Assembly: GCA_037043235.1 (NCBI GenBank)
Contig: JAWRVZ010000132.1
Coordinates: 733,501-797,500, forward strand
Source: Rhodeus uyekii
Taxonomy: Eukaryota > Chordata > Actinopteri > Cypriniformes > Acheilognathidae
DNA: 64,000 nucleotides
Direction of reading: 5' to 3'
Made by a program: the position numbers and the translations under genes. The notes beneath the pieces are model-generated. The model did not search any database. It had not been told where the DNA came from and saw only the letters and a program-made list of their open reading frames with translations. Below, piece by piece: positions 1 to 12,400 of the stretch (positions are counted from its first letter, which is position 1; each line of letters begins with the position of its first letter).

Positions 1-404
1 TCAAACTCATAAACCTTAAATTTAGGGCTAAATATTCTTTTGAGCATATTGCTATAAAATAGGAAAGTTTACTATATTATTATGTAGCAAAGGAAGAACT
101 GTGGACTGAATCTGTTTGTGTCAAAGAGACACTGGTAGTCATGCCACACAGAAAAGCTGAAAACGACAGCACTGCACATCACACTGAGATGCTTACTAGC
201 ATTCTGTCCTTCTTCGCAACACAAATCTGCATGTGTAAAAGTGTGCAATGGGAAGTTAATATTACAAACCCTGAGTAACCCATTGCTGATATAAGTGAAG
301 AGTATGACATTGAGGAGGGAAGTGTATTCATGCTGCACTGTTTTGAATGTTCAAAATTGTGTGATAAGTGTAATGGTGTGTATCGATGTGTTTGAATGAC
401 TCAC
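1..404. other. Intron after E27 (partial)
   Basis: AT-rich intron sequence following exon E27 on the minus strand. No exon with domain IV S3 character is present and no clear repeat is seen. Confidence 0.7.
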
Positions 405-515
405 CCGGGGTTTGAAAGCTATCAGTTTGAGCACCATCTCCACAGTGAAGACGGCAGTGAAGACCATATTCAGGATGTCCATAACATAATTGAACAGGTC
501 GGACTGACCGTGGTG
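405..515 (-). CDS. cacna1d: Exon E27: domain IV S2 (last exon in window)
   Basis: 111 bp, acceptor GCACCCAG|CAC, donor CCCCGG|GTGAGT. It reads [20 protein letters not shown], then [17 protein letters not shown]. The next exon (GYFSDAWN in the family) is not found in 1-404 and must lie outside. Confidence 0.96.
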
Positions 516-732
516 CTGGGTGCAGAAATATACCATATTAAATTGGAGATGTTTAGGTAAATGGTTCATTTCATTGGACAAACATTTGTATACAACCTGC
601 ATATCAGTGTTGCTATTGTTAACGAAAACTGAAATTAAACTATTATTTCAGTACATTATATATATATAAAAAATGTTTTAATATGTAAAAAAATTATATA
701 TATATATATAAAAAAATGTATATATTTAAAAA

Positions 733-808
<76 letters not shown>

Positions 809-2379
809 TTTAAATATATACATTTTTTTATATATAAACTACTTTTTTTTTAATAATCATGTTTTGATTTAATGGGAACTATAAAGAGCTTATTGATATG
901 AAATAGTATAGTATATGAAGTGGGTTTGAATGTTTAAACAAACAATTATTTAAAATTAAGTATGAAAGCAAACATAGAATACTTATAATTATCTTTCGTA
1001 GATAATTCTCTATATAAAACTAGCTTTCCACCAGCTCCAACAGTTGAGCGTGACGCTTGCAACACCAAGGGAATTCGATTCCCAGGGAAAGCTAGAACTG
1101 ATTAGAATGTCAATGTGTTCCTTTGGATACACAAATGCAAGTTATCTAAGAATAAAGGACGTTACCTGCACAGCAAGACAGATGGTGTTGAGTAAGATCA
1201 GGACAAACATGATGTACTCGAAGCCGGTGGAGTTCACCACATACCAGAACTTATACTGATACGGGTTTTTTGGGATGTACCTCCTGAGAGGACGTGCCTT
1301 TAATGCGTACTCCACACACTGACGCTGAGGACGACACACATCAAATGATGCTTTTCATTAATGTACATGGTTATATTAGGGTTTTCATTTGGTTTTTCAT
1401 TCATTTCAGGGTTCACATCATTTATAATGCAGAAATATACAGTATACTATGAAGGCTTGTTTCTGCCAGAGAAATAAAAAGCATTTTGAGATTGCATTAT
1501 CCGTGAAGGTACGCTGCCTTTGATTTTAATAAGGGGATCTTTATCCTACTATATGGAAAAAGACTGCATTGAGATATACAGTCTAGATCAAAGCAGTTCA
1601 CAAAAGTTTGGGCCAAAGTCTGTGTTCCACACAATCCTATTGCGTCTCCTCTCACCTGATTTTTGTCCAGCTCACAGTTCTTGTACTCTTTCTCTCCCTG
1701 TTCCTGAAAGGTCACGATGACGAAACCCACAAAGATGTTCATCATGAAGAAGGCGATGATGATGATGTAGATGATGAAGAAGATGGAAATCTCCACACGG
1801 TAGTTGTAGATCGGACCCATGTTCTCCCGGTTGGAGTCTATGGCCTTGTACAACAACCTTAGGAATGACAACATGAAGTCAAGTAAGAGAAAGGAGAGCC
1901 AAGGAAAAACTACTTCAACACCCACAGCTATGGAGCAGCTATATTGTGTCATTCTGTCACTGTGTGTGTGAGTGTGTGTTGAAGTAACAGAACATTTGAA
2001 GCAGTGTGGTGTTGTAATTACAGGAACAGCGTGGTACTGTTGCCATCGGGTTCACAGTGGCACTTACCAGCAGCGCCAATACAAACACATAAATCACAAT
2101 AACACACTTGTTCAATTCCTCCCCATAGCTTTGAACAAGAAGACTCGACTGTCTGAGTTAGAACTCACAATACAAGAAATCTTGCAATACCCAATTACAT
2201 TGAGCCGTTTTAATAGCTTATTAAAATAATAGGCTTCTGATCACAGCTTGGGATATTTGCTGCTTTACAGTGGACGCATAAAACCCTTTTATATATATGG
2301 ATAATATATATATATTTTGGTATAGGTATTTTCACTAGTGTATAAAGATTAAATAAAAGCACACAAAGAGTAATAAATG

Positions 2380-2453
<74 letters not shown>

Positions 2454-3360
2454 CATTTATATATTTATATATATATATACAGCTCTGGAAAAAATTAAGA
2501 GACCACTACAATTTTTTTTAAATTTTTACCAGTTGTGGCTTTCAGCAAATAAATGCTCTCAATTACAATATTTTTTGGGAATTTGGGAAAAATGTTGTCA
2601 GTAGTTTATAGAATAAAACAAAAATGTCAATTTTACCCAAACACATACCTATAAATAATAAAACAAGAGAAATTGATCATTTTGCAGTGGTCTCTTATTT
2701 TTTTCCAGAGCTGTATATATATATATATATACATACAGTGGTACCTCGAGATACGAATGAATCCGTTCCTAGGCGGCCTTCGTATAATGAGTTTTTCGTA
2801 TCTTGGAACAAATTTTCCATGTAAAATGGCTAATCCGTTCCAAGCCCTCCAAAAACACCCCATTAAATTTCATAATAAAGCTAAATTGACCTATAAACAA
2901 TGAAATAACGTAAAATGTCGAAGCCTCACTCGTAAGCTATCTCCGAAAGTGGCGGCAAAGGAGGAGGAGGACAAACGGCAGATTACGTACGTACACTTAA
3001 CTTTACGAAAACACATAAAAAATGTAAAGTTTCAGGTGCGGAGTGGCTGAGCTAAAGCACGCCAGCACGTACGTATAGAAGATGCATGATGGGAAGGATG
3101 CTGTCCAATTAGAGAGAAGGATCTCATGGCTTGGCTAGCATCAGGAACCAATGGGAGAGCAGGAGGATGGTGGCGAGTCTACTATAACTAAGATGGCGGC
3201 GTGCGCGAGTTTCAAAATTGTTATGGGGCGAATCTCGGACTTTCAGAAACCTTTCGTATCTTGAAAACTTTTCGTATGTAGAGCAGTAACATTTGTCGTC
3301 TTTGCTTTCGTAACTTGGATTTTTCGTAAGTTGAGCCTTTCGTATCTTAAGGTACTACTG

Positions 3361-3406
<46 letters not shown>

Positions 3407-6400
3407 AATACCTATACCAAAATATATTTTAAATACACCTATGTCATACTACATAATTATAACTAGATTTTATTTGGAGTACTTTATTGCACAATGCACA
3501 TGTGTAATAATAACAATATTAAGCCTAAAATGTGTTTTAATATAAGTATTAGTAAAATTAGGATAATATGATCACTCTTTAATATCGGTCTTTAAATGCA
3601 AGATATTTCAAATATACTTGCAATAGTTCCATTCTAGCATATTTTTGTTGGAACTCAGCATTACTTCAGGAAAGCTAAAGTGCATTAAGTACAAAATGAT
3701 TTGCTCCAACTGTATTTCAATTTATAATACCAAAAGAGCAATTGCATTGTATTTATATTGAGTACATAAATATGTAAATGTATTTGTAGTACATTTGAAA
3801 TACATTTATTTTATGCTATTCATTTTTCACTAGGGTAAAGTTGCATAAAAAGAAAGGTAATATATGTATGATCTATAATGAGGTGCATAAAATAAAACAT
3901 AAATCCAATAGTGGCATTCTTTATCGGATCTATATTAATGCATAAAAATAAAACGAAAAATGAAATTCCATTTCTGATCTGTAAGGTGCATAAATCTATA
4001 AAAATGTGCTAGAATTAGGTGAATAATAAAAAAATAAACAGGGCTATTTAGAATCTCAGCAATATATATTATGATAAAAAAAGAAAGATTTATTTTCTTT
4101 TTTTATGTGCCGCTTCTATATGTGAATGCTTACGCTGGCCAGCCTTCAAATGTGGACACTGTGAAGAGAGCCATCATGGCCATGAGCACGTTGTCGAAGT
4201 TGAAATCACTGTTGTGCCAGTGACGCTTCTGAATGATTGGCTGGTTCACGTCTCCTTCCTTATACAAGATATACGTTCCCCTGAGAGAGAGAAATGGTCA
4301 TTTTACCCTCTCCAAGAGCTGCTTCCTTTTGTACAAGTTTGGCTATTACAATAACTTGAAATATATGGATTCATTTACAATAAATTGATGAAAGCAACAT
4401 TTCAGTATTTCATACTTATTTCAGAAGTGCATGATGTTAAGTGTGGTTAATTAACTTCAGTGATGATTAGAAAGTTCAGTTAGACTCACTTGCACTCCTC
4501 TGGGGTGGACTTGGCCTCATCATTACAACGGTAAAACTTCCCCTGAAGAAAAAGTAATATATAAAGAGATTATATATAAATAATTCATAAATACATACAT
4601 ACATAACAAATGCTGTTCTTTTGAACTTTCTATTCATTGAAGAATATGGGGGGAGAAGTATCAAGGTTTCATCAAATAGAAGCAGCAGAACTGTTTTCAA
4701 CATTAATAAGAAGAAATATTTCTTAAACACTCTTGTAGAATGGTTTCTCAAGGATCATGTGACACTGAAGATTGTTCAAATACATTTAAAAAAAGAAAAC
4801 TGTCATTTTAAATTGTAATGATGTTTCACGACATTACTGCTTAACTGTAATTTAGATCAAATAGATATAGCCTTGGTGAACATAAGAGACTTTCAAAAAC
4901 CAACCCATATATGGCATATTGTACCTTGAAGAGCTGTACACCAATGCAGGCGAACATAAACTGTAGCAGTGTGGTGACAATCATGATGTTTCCAATAGTC
5001 CTGATGGCCACAAACACACACTGGACCACATGCTGCAGAAAGATTCAAAGTAAGAGGTTTTCAGACAGAATTACTTAAACAAATGGCCTGGCATGCAAGC
5101 CCTATATTTTTCATGTTAACATGTGTGAAGACAATTTATTTTGACGTAAAGCAATGTGCAGAACCTTCAGTCCTTTAGCTCGGTTTATGGCTCTGAGTGG
5201 ACGCAGCACCCTCAGAACCCTCAAAATCTTCACTACTGAGATGGCTGATGATCTGCAAGAGAACCAAGGGTTTGTATTACCAAAAAACAGAAAAATAAAT
5301 CCATGCTTTCCTTTCTTTATGACACTGCAGTTTCTGCCAGGCATCTAAACTAGCTTAACCAGAAAGACTTGGTCAACTGACTGTCCAACAGACCGACCAG
5401 CACCAAACGAGCATGTCACATAGCAAAGAAAGAGCACAAATAAGATCTTAAATGTCTCAACTAGGCCATCTAGATTCATTCATCTACACTCTGCAAGCCA
5501 CATTAGTTTTACAGCTTACTGCATGTTAACAGTCGTCTTATTTGTCTCTTGTTCAATTTCTTCCAAGAAGCTGATACTAAAAAGCAATGTTGAAGCTATG
5601 AAAAAGCATTATATAATGTATTATCATATAAAGCATTAAAATTGATGTTGTTGTTTACTATTAGTATTATTATTACTACAAATCTGAAACTCCCCCAAAA
5701 ATTATACTGTAATACTTTGATGTAAAATAAAAAAACTAAAGTATTTATGAAAACACTCAATGTTTTTCATTTTATTTAGTAGTAATAATATCATTTAAGT
5801 CAATTAAAAATATGTAAAAAGCTACAAAAATTATTAAAGAAAAAATATATAATAATTATTATTATTATTTGTAAATAAAAAGAAAATAATAAATATTCCT
5901 ATTATAAAATAATAAATAAAATAATACAGTATAGTTGTAAAATGATTAATATTAAATATGCGTTTAATTTAATTTGATTGATATTTTTATTTTCTTATAG
6001 TTGTCTTATTTGGGCAGAAAACTGTTCGGAAAAAGCTTTTCTTATCAGCTGGGGAAAATGTTTGGAATGAAACAGAGTCGTTGTATTCGATCTATCATGA
6101 GTTGCTCGTGTGTAAAAGAACACAATGCCACGCTTCACCCCAAAACATGTCCCGCATATATTTATATAACTAAATCACAGCCTTTGATATCTGACAATCA
6201 CACTACGACATATTGACACATTTTGGATCAATCCTGCAGCCTTAAAATATCACCATCACTCACTGAATTCCGAAGGACACCAGCGACACACCGACCACCA
6301 GCAGATCTAGAAGATTAAAGTAGTTCCTGCAGAACGCTCCCTTGTGGAGGAACGCGCCATATGTGGTCATCTGACAAAACAAGCGTAGATGGTCAACAAT

Positions 6401-9400
6401 TGTCCAACCGCAATGAAGGACATACAGAGAACAGCAAATCACACTCTCAAACAGAGTTCACACACACACACACACACACGCACACACGCATAGACAGAAA
6501 CACAAGTTTACACTCCTTAATATCACTCTTTTTTAAGGGTGGCGTGCTCGGAGTAGGACTAAAGGCGAGATCCTAGCGCTAACTCCGCCAAACCCTCACG
6601 GCTTCAGTCAACATGAATGTAGTAGTAAGCTCTGTTTCACAATCAGCCACTAGGGGGCCCAGCAAAAAAACATGCTGTTTGTTGCCGAGCTTTGAAGGGG
6701 ACTAACTTATGACAGAGGTAATATGGATCAACAGAAAGAATACAGGAGGAAAAGATAAGAGCAAGAGCCAGAGCCAGAGAAGAGTCAGAAAGAAAGGGAA
6801 CCTATCTATTAGGCGATCTGAAATGAGAACTTCCCTTACTGTCACATTCATGTGAGCCGTTTTTGATTTTTTTTAAATCCTCGAGAACATTGCGCCCTGT
6901 TCCCTTGACAAGATTCGGTAAAGAAAATAGGGGGAAGAAGCTCCTACTGCAACTTCATATTCAGCAGGCAGAGAAAAGACCAGCCAAACCAAAGCAAGTC
7001 GCTCCAAAATCATGAATGCAAAAGGAGTCGTTTGCTGAATGTATATGAATACAGATGCAACCACGCACCACGAGGGCAAGCACTTGGGTTTTGAGAACGT
7101 CGGCTGCTGATCAGAGACCAAATTTACTTAACTGCATAAAAGATTTTAGGTACATATCTCACTAAATGAGCATCTCTCCACAAACCAAGTCCAAAACTTC
7201 CAAAATGTAAGTCTATTTATTAAATACGGCACAGTACAGCAACAAACGCAATTAAAATAATGTAATAAATGCCGTTTTCTTTCCTACTGCATGTTTCCAG
7301 CTGATAACAGCTAATAGAAAACTAAAACTTAACTGAAACTTGTGATTTTAAAGGGGTCTTTAAAACTAGGAAGTGACATTGTTACACACATAAACTATTT
7401 AAATCTATAAGTTCCTGAGTAGTTCAAACAGTAGAGCGTGGCGCTTGCAACGCCAAAGGTCATGGGTTCGATTCCCAGGGGAAGCAAGAATGGATTAGAA
7501 TGTTAATGTGTTTCTCGCTTCGGATAAAAGCGTAAATGTAAAATAGCAGTATGCAAATGTTGTTGTTCCATGAGTAACATCCAATTAGCATCTTAAAAAT
7601 AATACTGGGTATATCACGTTTTGTGTAAAAATTTTACGTTTTTGACAGTCTGATCACAAATAAGTTAAAGTGCAATGAGAGTTTCTTCATTGCACTAGAA
7701 CAGGGGTCTGCAACCTGCGGCTCTTTCATCCCTGTTCAGAGGCTCCCCAAGCTTTGAAAAATATATATGGGAATCAATAAATAAGCTATTTTATTAATTA
7801 ATTAATTTTTTCAATGGTAGACCTCTTAAATTTCAAGATCGAAGTAATCTTGTTACATCAATTTTCGTTTTAATGTTTTCCATTGTCACAAACAGCAATA
7901 AAATGTCATTCATTTTATTTTTGTAGTTCTGTAATTTCATAAGTGCTACACACTTTAGTTATTTTATGTATTGCAAACTGGATATAAGCCAGTTTGGAGA
8001 TTGTTATTCACGTCACCGCTAATGATGTCCGACTTCGCCAGTCGGAGATCACTAAAATTAAGATTAAAGAGGTGTGTGAACTCGCAAGTATGATGTCAGG
8101 TACTGTAATATGCTCTGGCCCTCTTCCTATGCTGTGTTATTTTAATTTTAGGGATAAAATTGGTTTTGTGGCTCCCGTGAATTTTATCCGATAGTAAAGA
8201 GGCCAAAATGGCTCTTTTGATTTTGAAGGTTACAGACCCCTGCACTAGAAGTATAAGGTCAAGTCATGTGCACTGAATTGTGGGTACAGTATTCTTGTGT
8301 TCAAAAGCATCGGATGTGTGAAAAGTTTTGTGCTCCCTGTTCCTGAAAGCTCACTATGACGAAACCCACGAAGATGCGAAGGCGGCGAACTAAAATAACT
8401 AATTGTAAGGTACTAAAACTGAACAATCGAATGAAAGCTAAACAGAAATACCAACTGGATTCTGTGTCATACAGAAAATGTGCATGCTGTGCACATTATA
8501 CATACTATAAACTGTAGGAATAGTACCATAGTATGACTTTCTGAACACAGCCAGAGAGAGATCGATTAAATAACAACTGTGCTTCCCTGTATGGAGCTGC
8601 AGGTCACATTGCATTGATATGCACTCAGTCAAGGGGTTTGAACCATGTTCTGTCCAAGCATGGTTGTATTTGCCCCCTCTTTTATGGACTGGATACGGGC
8701 CAATCGGTTATGAAGGCATGAGAGAGGCAGTGTTATTTCCATTTCACAAAGAGTTGCATAGTTTCGTCTTTTTGAATTGCTTTCTTTCCTCAACAAAAAA
8801 AAGCATTTTAGTTTCAGACACATCCTGTGTGATTTCTCCAGATCGGTTTCCTTTAAACTTCAAACTTAACCCCACTCGGACCAATTAGGGTCGAGTTCAA
8901 GCCCTGTCATCCTCCCCCACAAGAAGAGTGAAAACCTGACAACTCTTGTGCCGTGTTTGATGAAGATGTGCTTTCATGTTCTGAGACATTTCTTTTCTTT
9001 GAGTCTTTTAGTAAAAGAGGTGCCATGGTTTAAAAAAAGAGAAAGAAATGAGATTGATCAAGCCAGGTAGTACTGAAGTAGCAGGTGACACACATGGAGA
9101 ATGCAGCCAGGCCTGTGTGCCGAGAGGTTACCTTCAACACGATCTCAAATGTAAACATACTAGTGAAGACATAATCTGCATAGCCTAGGACCTGGAATAA
9201 ACCAGACGGTTACAGCGTTACTGTACATACACCACACACAACACGAGCACAGGGCAGGACATTTACCTTTAACACGATCTCTACAGTAAAGATAGCCGTG
9301 AAAGCATAGTCAAAGTAACCAAGTATCTGCAAAGAGCAATGTACATGTTTAACAAGGATTAAGGACATTTAGCAATCATCAATAGATATAGTATTTTTTT

Positions 9401-12400
9401 TTATTGTAGGTATACGTGGTTTAGTTTAGCTCATTAATAGTGTGTTAATCACAAAAACATTACTCTTTCAGTGAAGGAAGTCCTTAGTTTGAAAGAAAAG
9501 GGTTAGCAGATATGAAGAGATGAAGGAATAACAAATACACAAAACAACTGATCATAATTCATCTCAAATATCACATTTAACTAGGGGTGTAACAGTTCCC
9601 TGTAAAGAAAATCAAACCGGATCGTTCTCCAGTTCATCTTAAAAAATGGCCGCCCATCAATAATATGGTTTGTTGAAAACAGCAGGAAGAGTTTGGCTAA
9701 TGTATGTTTCTGTCGATATGCATTCTGGCTTCCCAATGCGTCATGGGTTCGATTCCCAGGGAAAGCAAGAACTGATTCAATGCGTTTCTTGAATGCAATG
9801 TAAGTCGCTTTGGATAAAAGCGTCTGGCAAATGCATAAATGTAAATGTAAAACGTCACCACAGCTATGGTTAAAAAAAGAAAAATGTGGACAAAACAGCA
9901 ACTCTTTTTCAATTTTGTTCAATAGGAGTGCCGTACGCTCTAATATGAGCAGTGTTGATAGCGCAGTTGCTCTCGGGGTTTAAACTAAACTCATTTAAGC
10001 CTTGCCAATTTAAACATTTAAGCGCAAGACGGCAGCATGTGGATCATAACTCACGCACACGCTGTGAGAAGATTTGTGTGCGCTTATCCGAAGCTCGCGT
10101 ACGGAAAGCTGCGTCTCAGACAGCGTGAAAAAACTGTTCTCTTTCAAATCTTGCATTTGAATGGACAAATTCACACAAAAACTATGCCAACATGTCTGTC
10201 TTGGCGAGTATCTTAGCAAACATCATAGGTTATATCTTTTTAATGTTAATCAAACAACAAAGACAAAGAAATCACTCACTGTTCTTGACTGAATTGCCTT
10301 TTTAAATAAAACGATGATTCAACTTTATTTAATTTAACAGGAAAGATTAAAAGGATTTCATGGATTTGCTACCATCGACTTCATTTCGATCTCCCGCTAG
10401 TCTTCTGTTTTGTGTTTGCTTTATCTACATAATCTACGTAATCCCTCCCTCCTCCGCACATGCCGCCATTAGCCGCTACTGTATTGTCTGTCTCGAAGGT
10501 AAGAACTCATAATTAAAACCACATTTTATTTTATATAACAGGAATCCTTATATACTATAATTTTTTTGTGTATGTGTCTACAGCAATTATAAACATGTTT
10601 TTTCCATTGTTATTAGCACTAATAAGTGAATTTTTTAGAGGGCCGGAACGGATCATTTTTTATTTCTGTTATTTCTTCTGATATTTCAAAAAAATGATTT
10701 AAGATATGAGCAACTTGAGTTACGAGCTCAGTCCTGTGCTCGTATCTCAAGGTATTATTGTATTTAATTTATAATTGTTTAATTTCTGTACCTGAAAACT
10801 TCTGTAAGATAAATAAATAACCTAAAAAGCACATACCGAACCATACCATAACCAAACTGTTACACCCCTACATTTAACACTTTTAAAAGGTTAGTTCCCC
10901 CAAAAATTTAATTTACTCAAACTCATGTTGTTCCTTCAGACCACAGGTTAAGATATTTTAATGAAATTTGAGAGATTTCTGTCCCTCCATTAAAAAGTCT
11001 ACTCACCCAAAACACCGACACTTTAAAATATTCATTTTAGATTATAAAAATTACAAAAAGAAATCCATATGAAGTCTTCTGAAGAGATATAATCGCTTTA
11101 TATGAACAGATTTATTCATATACAAACACTGATCAATGATGAAGACAGAAACCTCTTCATTTATTATACATCTTCAGTTGTGTTCAAAAGATCAAGGGTT
11201 TGGAACGACATGAGTGAGAAACACAGACTTGTTTTACTTGTGAATGCTTTGCAAAGCTCATATTTCATAATACATGTTATTTATATTCAAAAGAGTACAT
11301 AAGTAGTACATAAACTACAAAGTTCTTAATCTTGCTCTTATGCTTAATCATAACAATAAACTATCCGTTCCAATGTTGTTTTAGTTGAATATTGACTATG
11401 AATATGATTTTGAAATTACTGAATAATCTAGACATTTGCTGGAGCAAATAGTTCTTGTGTGTGTGTGTGCGAGGTTTACTCACAATATTCCGGGCAGAGA
11501 AGTTTCTGATTGGGTCCTCAGCTGCCAAGGAGGCGGAGCTTAGCATAATGAACACGAGGATGAGGTTAGTGAAGATGTGGTGGTTAATCAGCTTGTGGCA
11601 GGCGACTCGAATTCTACAGAGAAAGAGAGGGGGAGACACTGAAAAACATAAAAATGGCTTTTCTAAGCAGTTAAAACAATAAAATACATTAGAAACATGG
11701 TTTAAATCGAAATGCAAAAACAACAGTCTGTCCCTTCAGGTTTCTCGAAAATGATAAACAAATGTTTTGGTGACTTTCCTGGTCGAAGAACAAATTTACC
11801 ATGTTTTTTGTGACAGGTTCAAACAGAAGTCGTCATTTCAATGAAATTAAATTGTGTGATTTAAAACTCTCTCAAACGGTGTAAAGTTTTCGGTTATTGA
11901 AAAGGCTGAAATAAAATCAACACAAATAAATTTAAGCCAAATAGAAATACAAGAAAATGACAAAAGCACATAACAAAATGACAAAAGCATAAACTAAAAT
12001 GATAACTGTATATATAAACCTAAAAGCAAAACCAAAAAATTAACAAACACTATATTAGTATATAAATAATCCTAAAATAAATTGCTAGCAACACCAAAGC
12101 CATGAAAGTCTTGGCTCTGATTCTGACATGAATACCTTAAATATATTACAAGTTGTTTTGGATAAAGTTATGCACCAAATGTGTCAACGTAATATAAAAA
12201 GACAGTGATTCGGAGTAGACTTCAATGTGACACATACGGGTTTGTGTTGCTAAAGATGAAGAACGCACTGCCCTCTGGGATTGGAGTGATTTTCTCCTTC
12301 TTAATGAGCTCTGAGATCTGTGGGCGGGGCCCCGCAGGAACGTCCGGCTCCTCTTCATCCTCCACTGCTACACAGACATGATGATCAGCCCCAGTAAACA

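Larger units (their letters stand above)
1858..4133. other. Intron E24-E25
   Basis: It holds a long (AT)n block (2376-2453), two TA-flanked MITEs (2480-2713 and 2736-3360), a (CA)n run (3370-3404) and unassigned AT-rich DNA (3405-4133). Confidence 0.8.
6371..9131. other. Intron E19-E20
   Basis: It holds a (CA)n run, a SINE (7425-7540), an 8-bp-flanked hAT element (7701-8242) and the exon E25 fragment (8333-8376). The rest (6570-7400, 8400-9100) shows nothing I can assign. Confidence 0.8.
9327..11483. other. Intron E18-E19
   Basis: Mostly the hAT element at 9582-10870. It is followed by a diverged foldback-type repeat ('ttagttcccccaaaaattt', 'ttggaacgacatgagtgag') at about 10885-11230. Confidence 0.75.

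Noticed and set aside
1608..1862. Plus-strand acidic ORF ([15 protein letters not shown])
   Set aside because: Antisense shadow of exon E25.
7425..7540. tRNA-like B-box sequences (also at 1035, 9740, 24318, 27085, 35020, 60545)
   Set aside because: They belong to a SINE family with a LINE-like tail; no cloverleaf could be closed.
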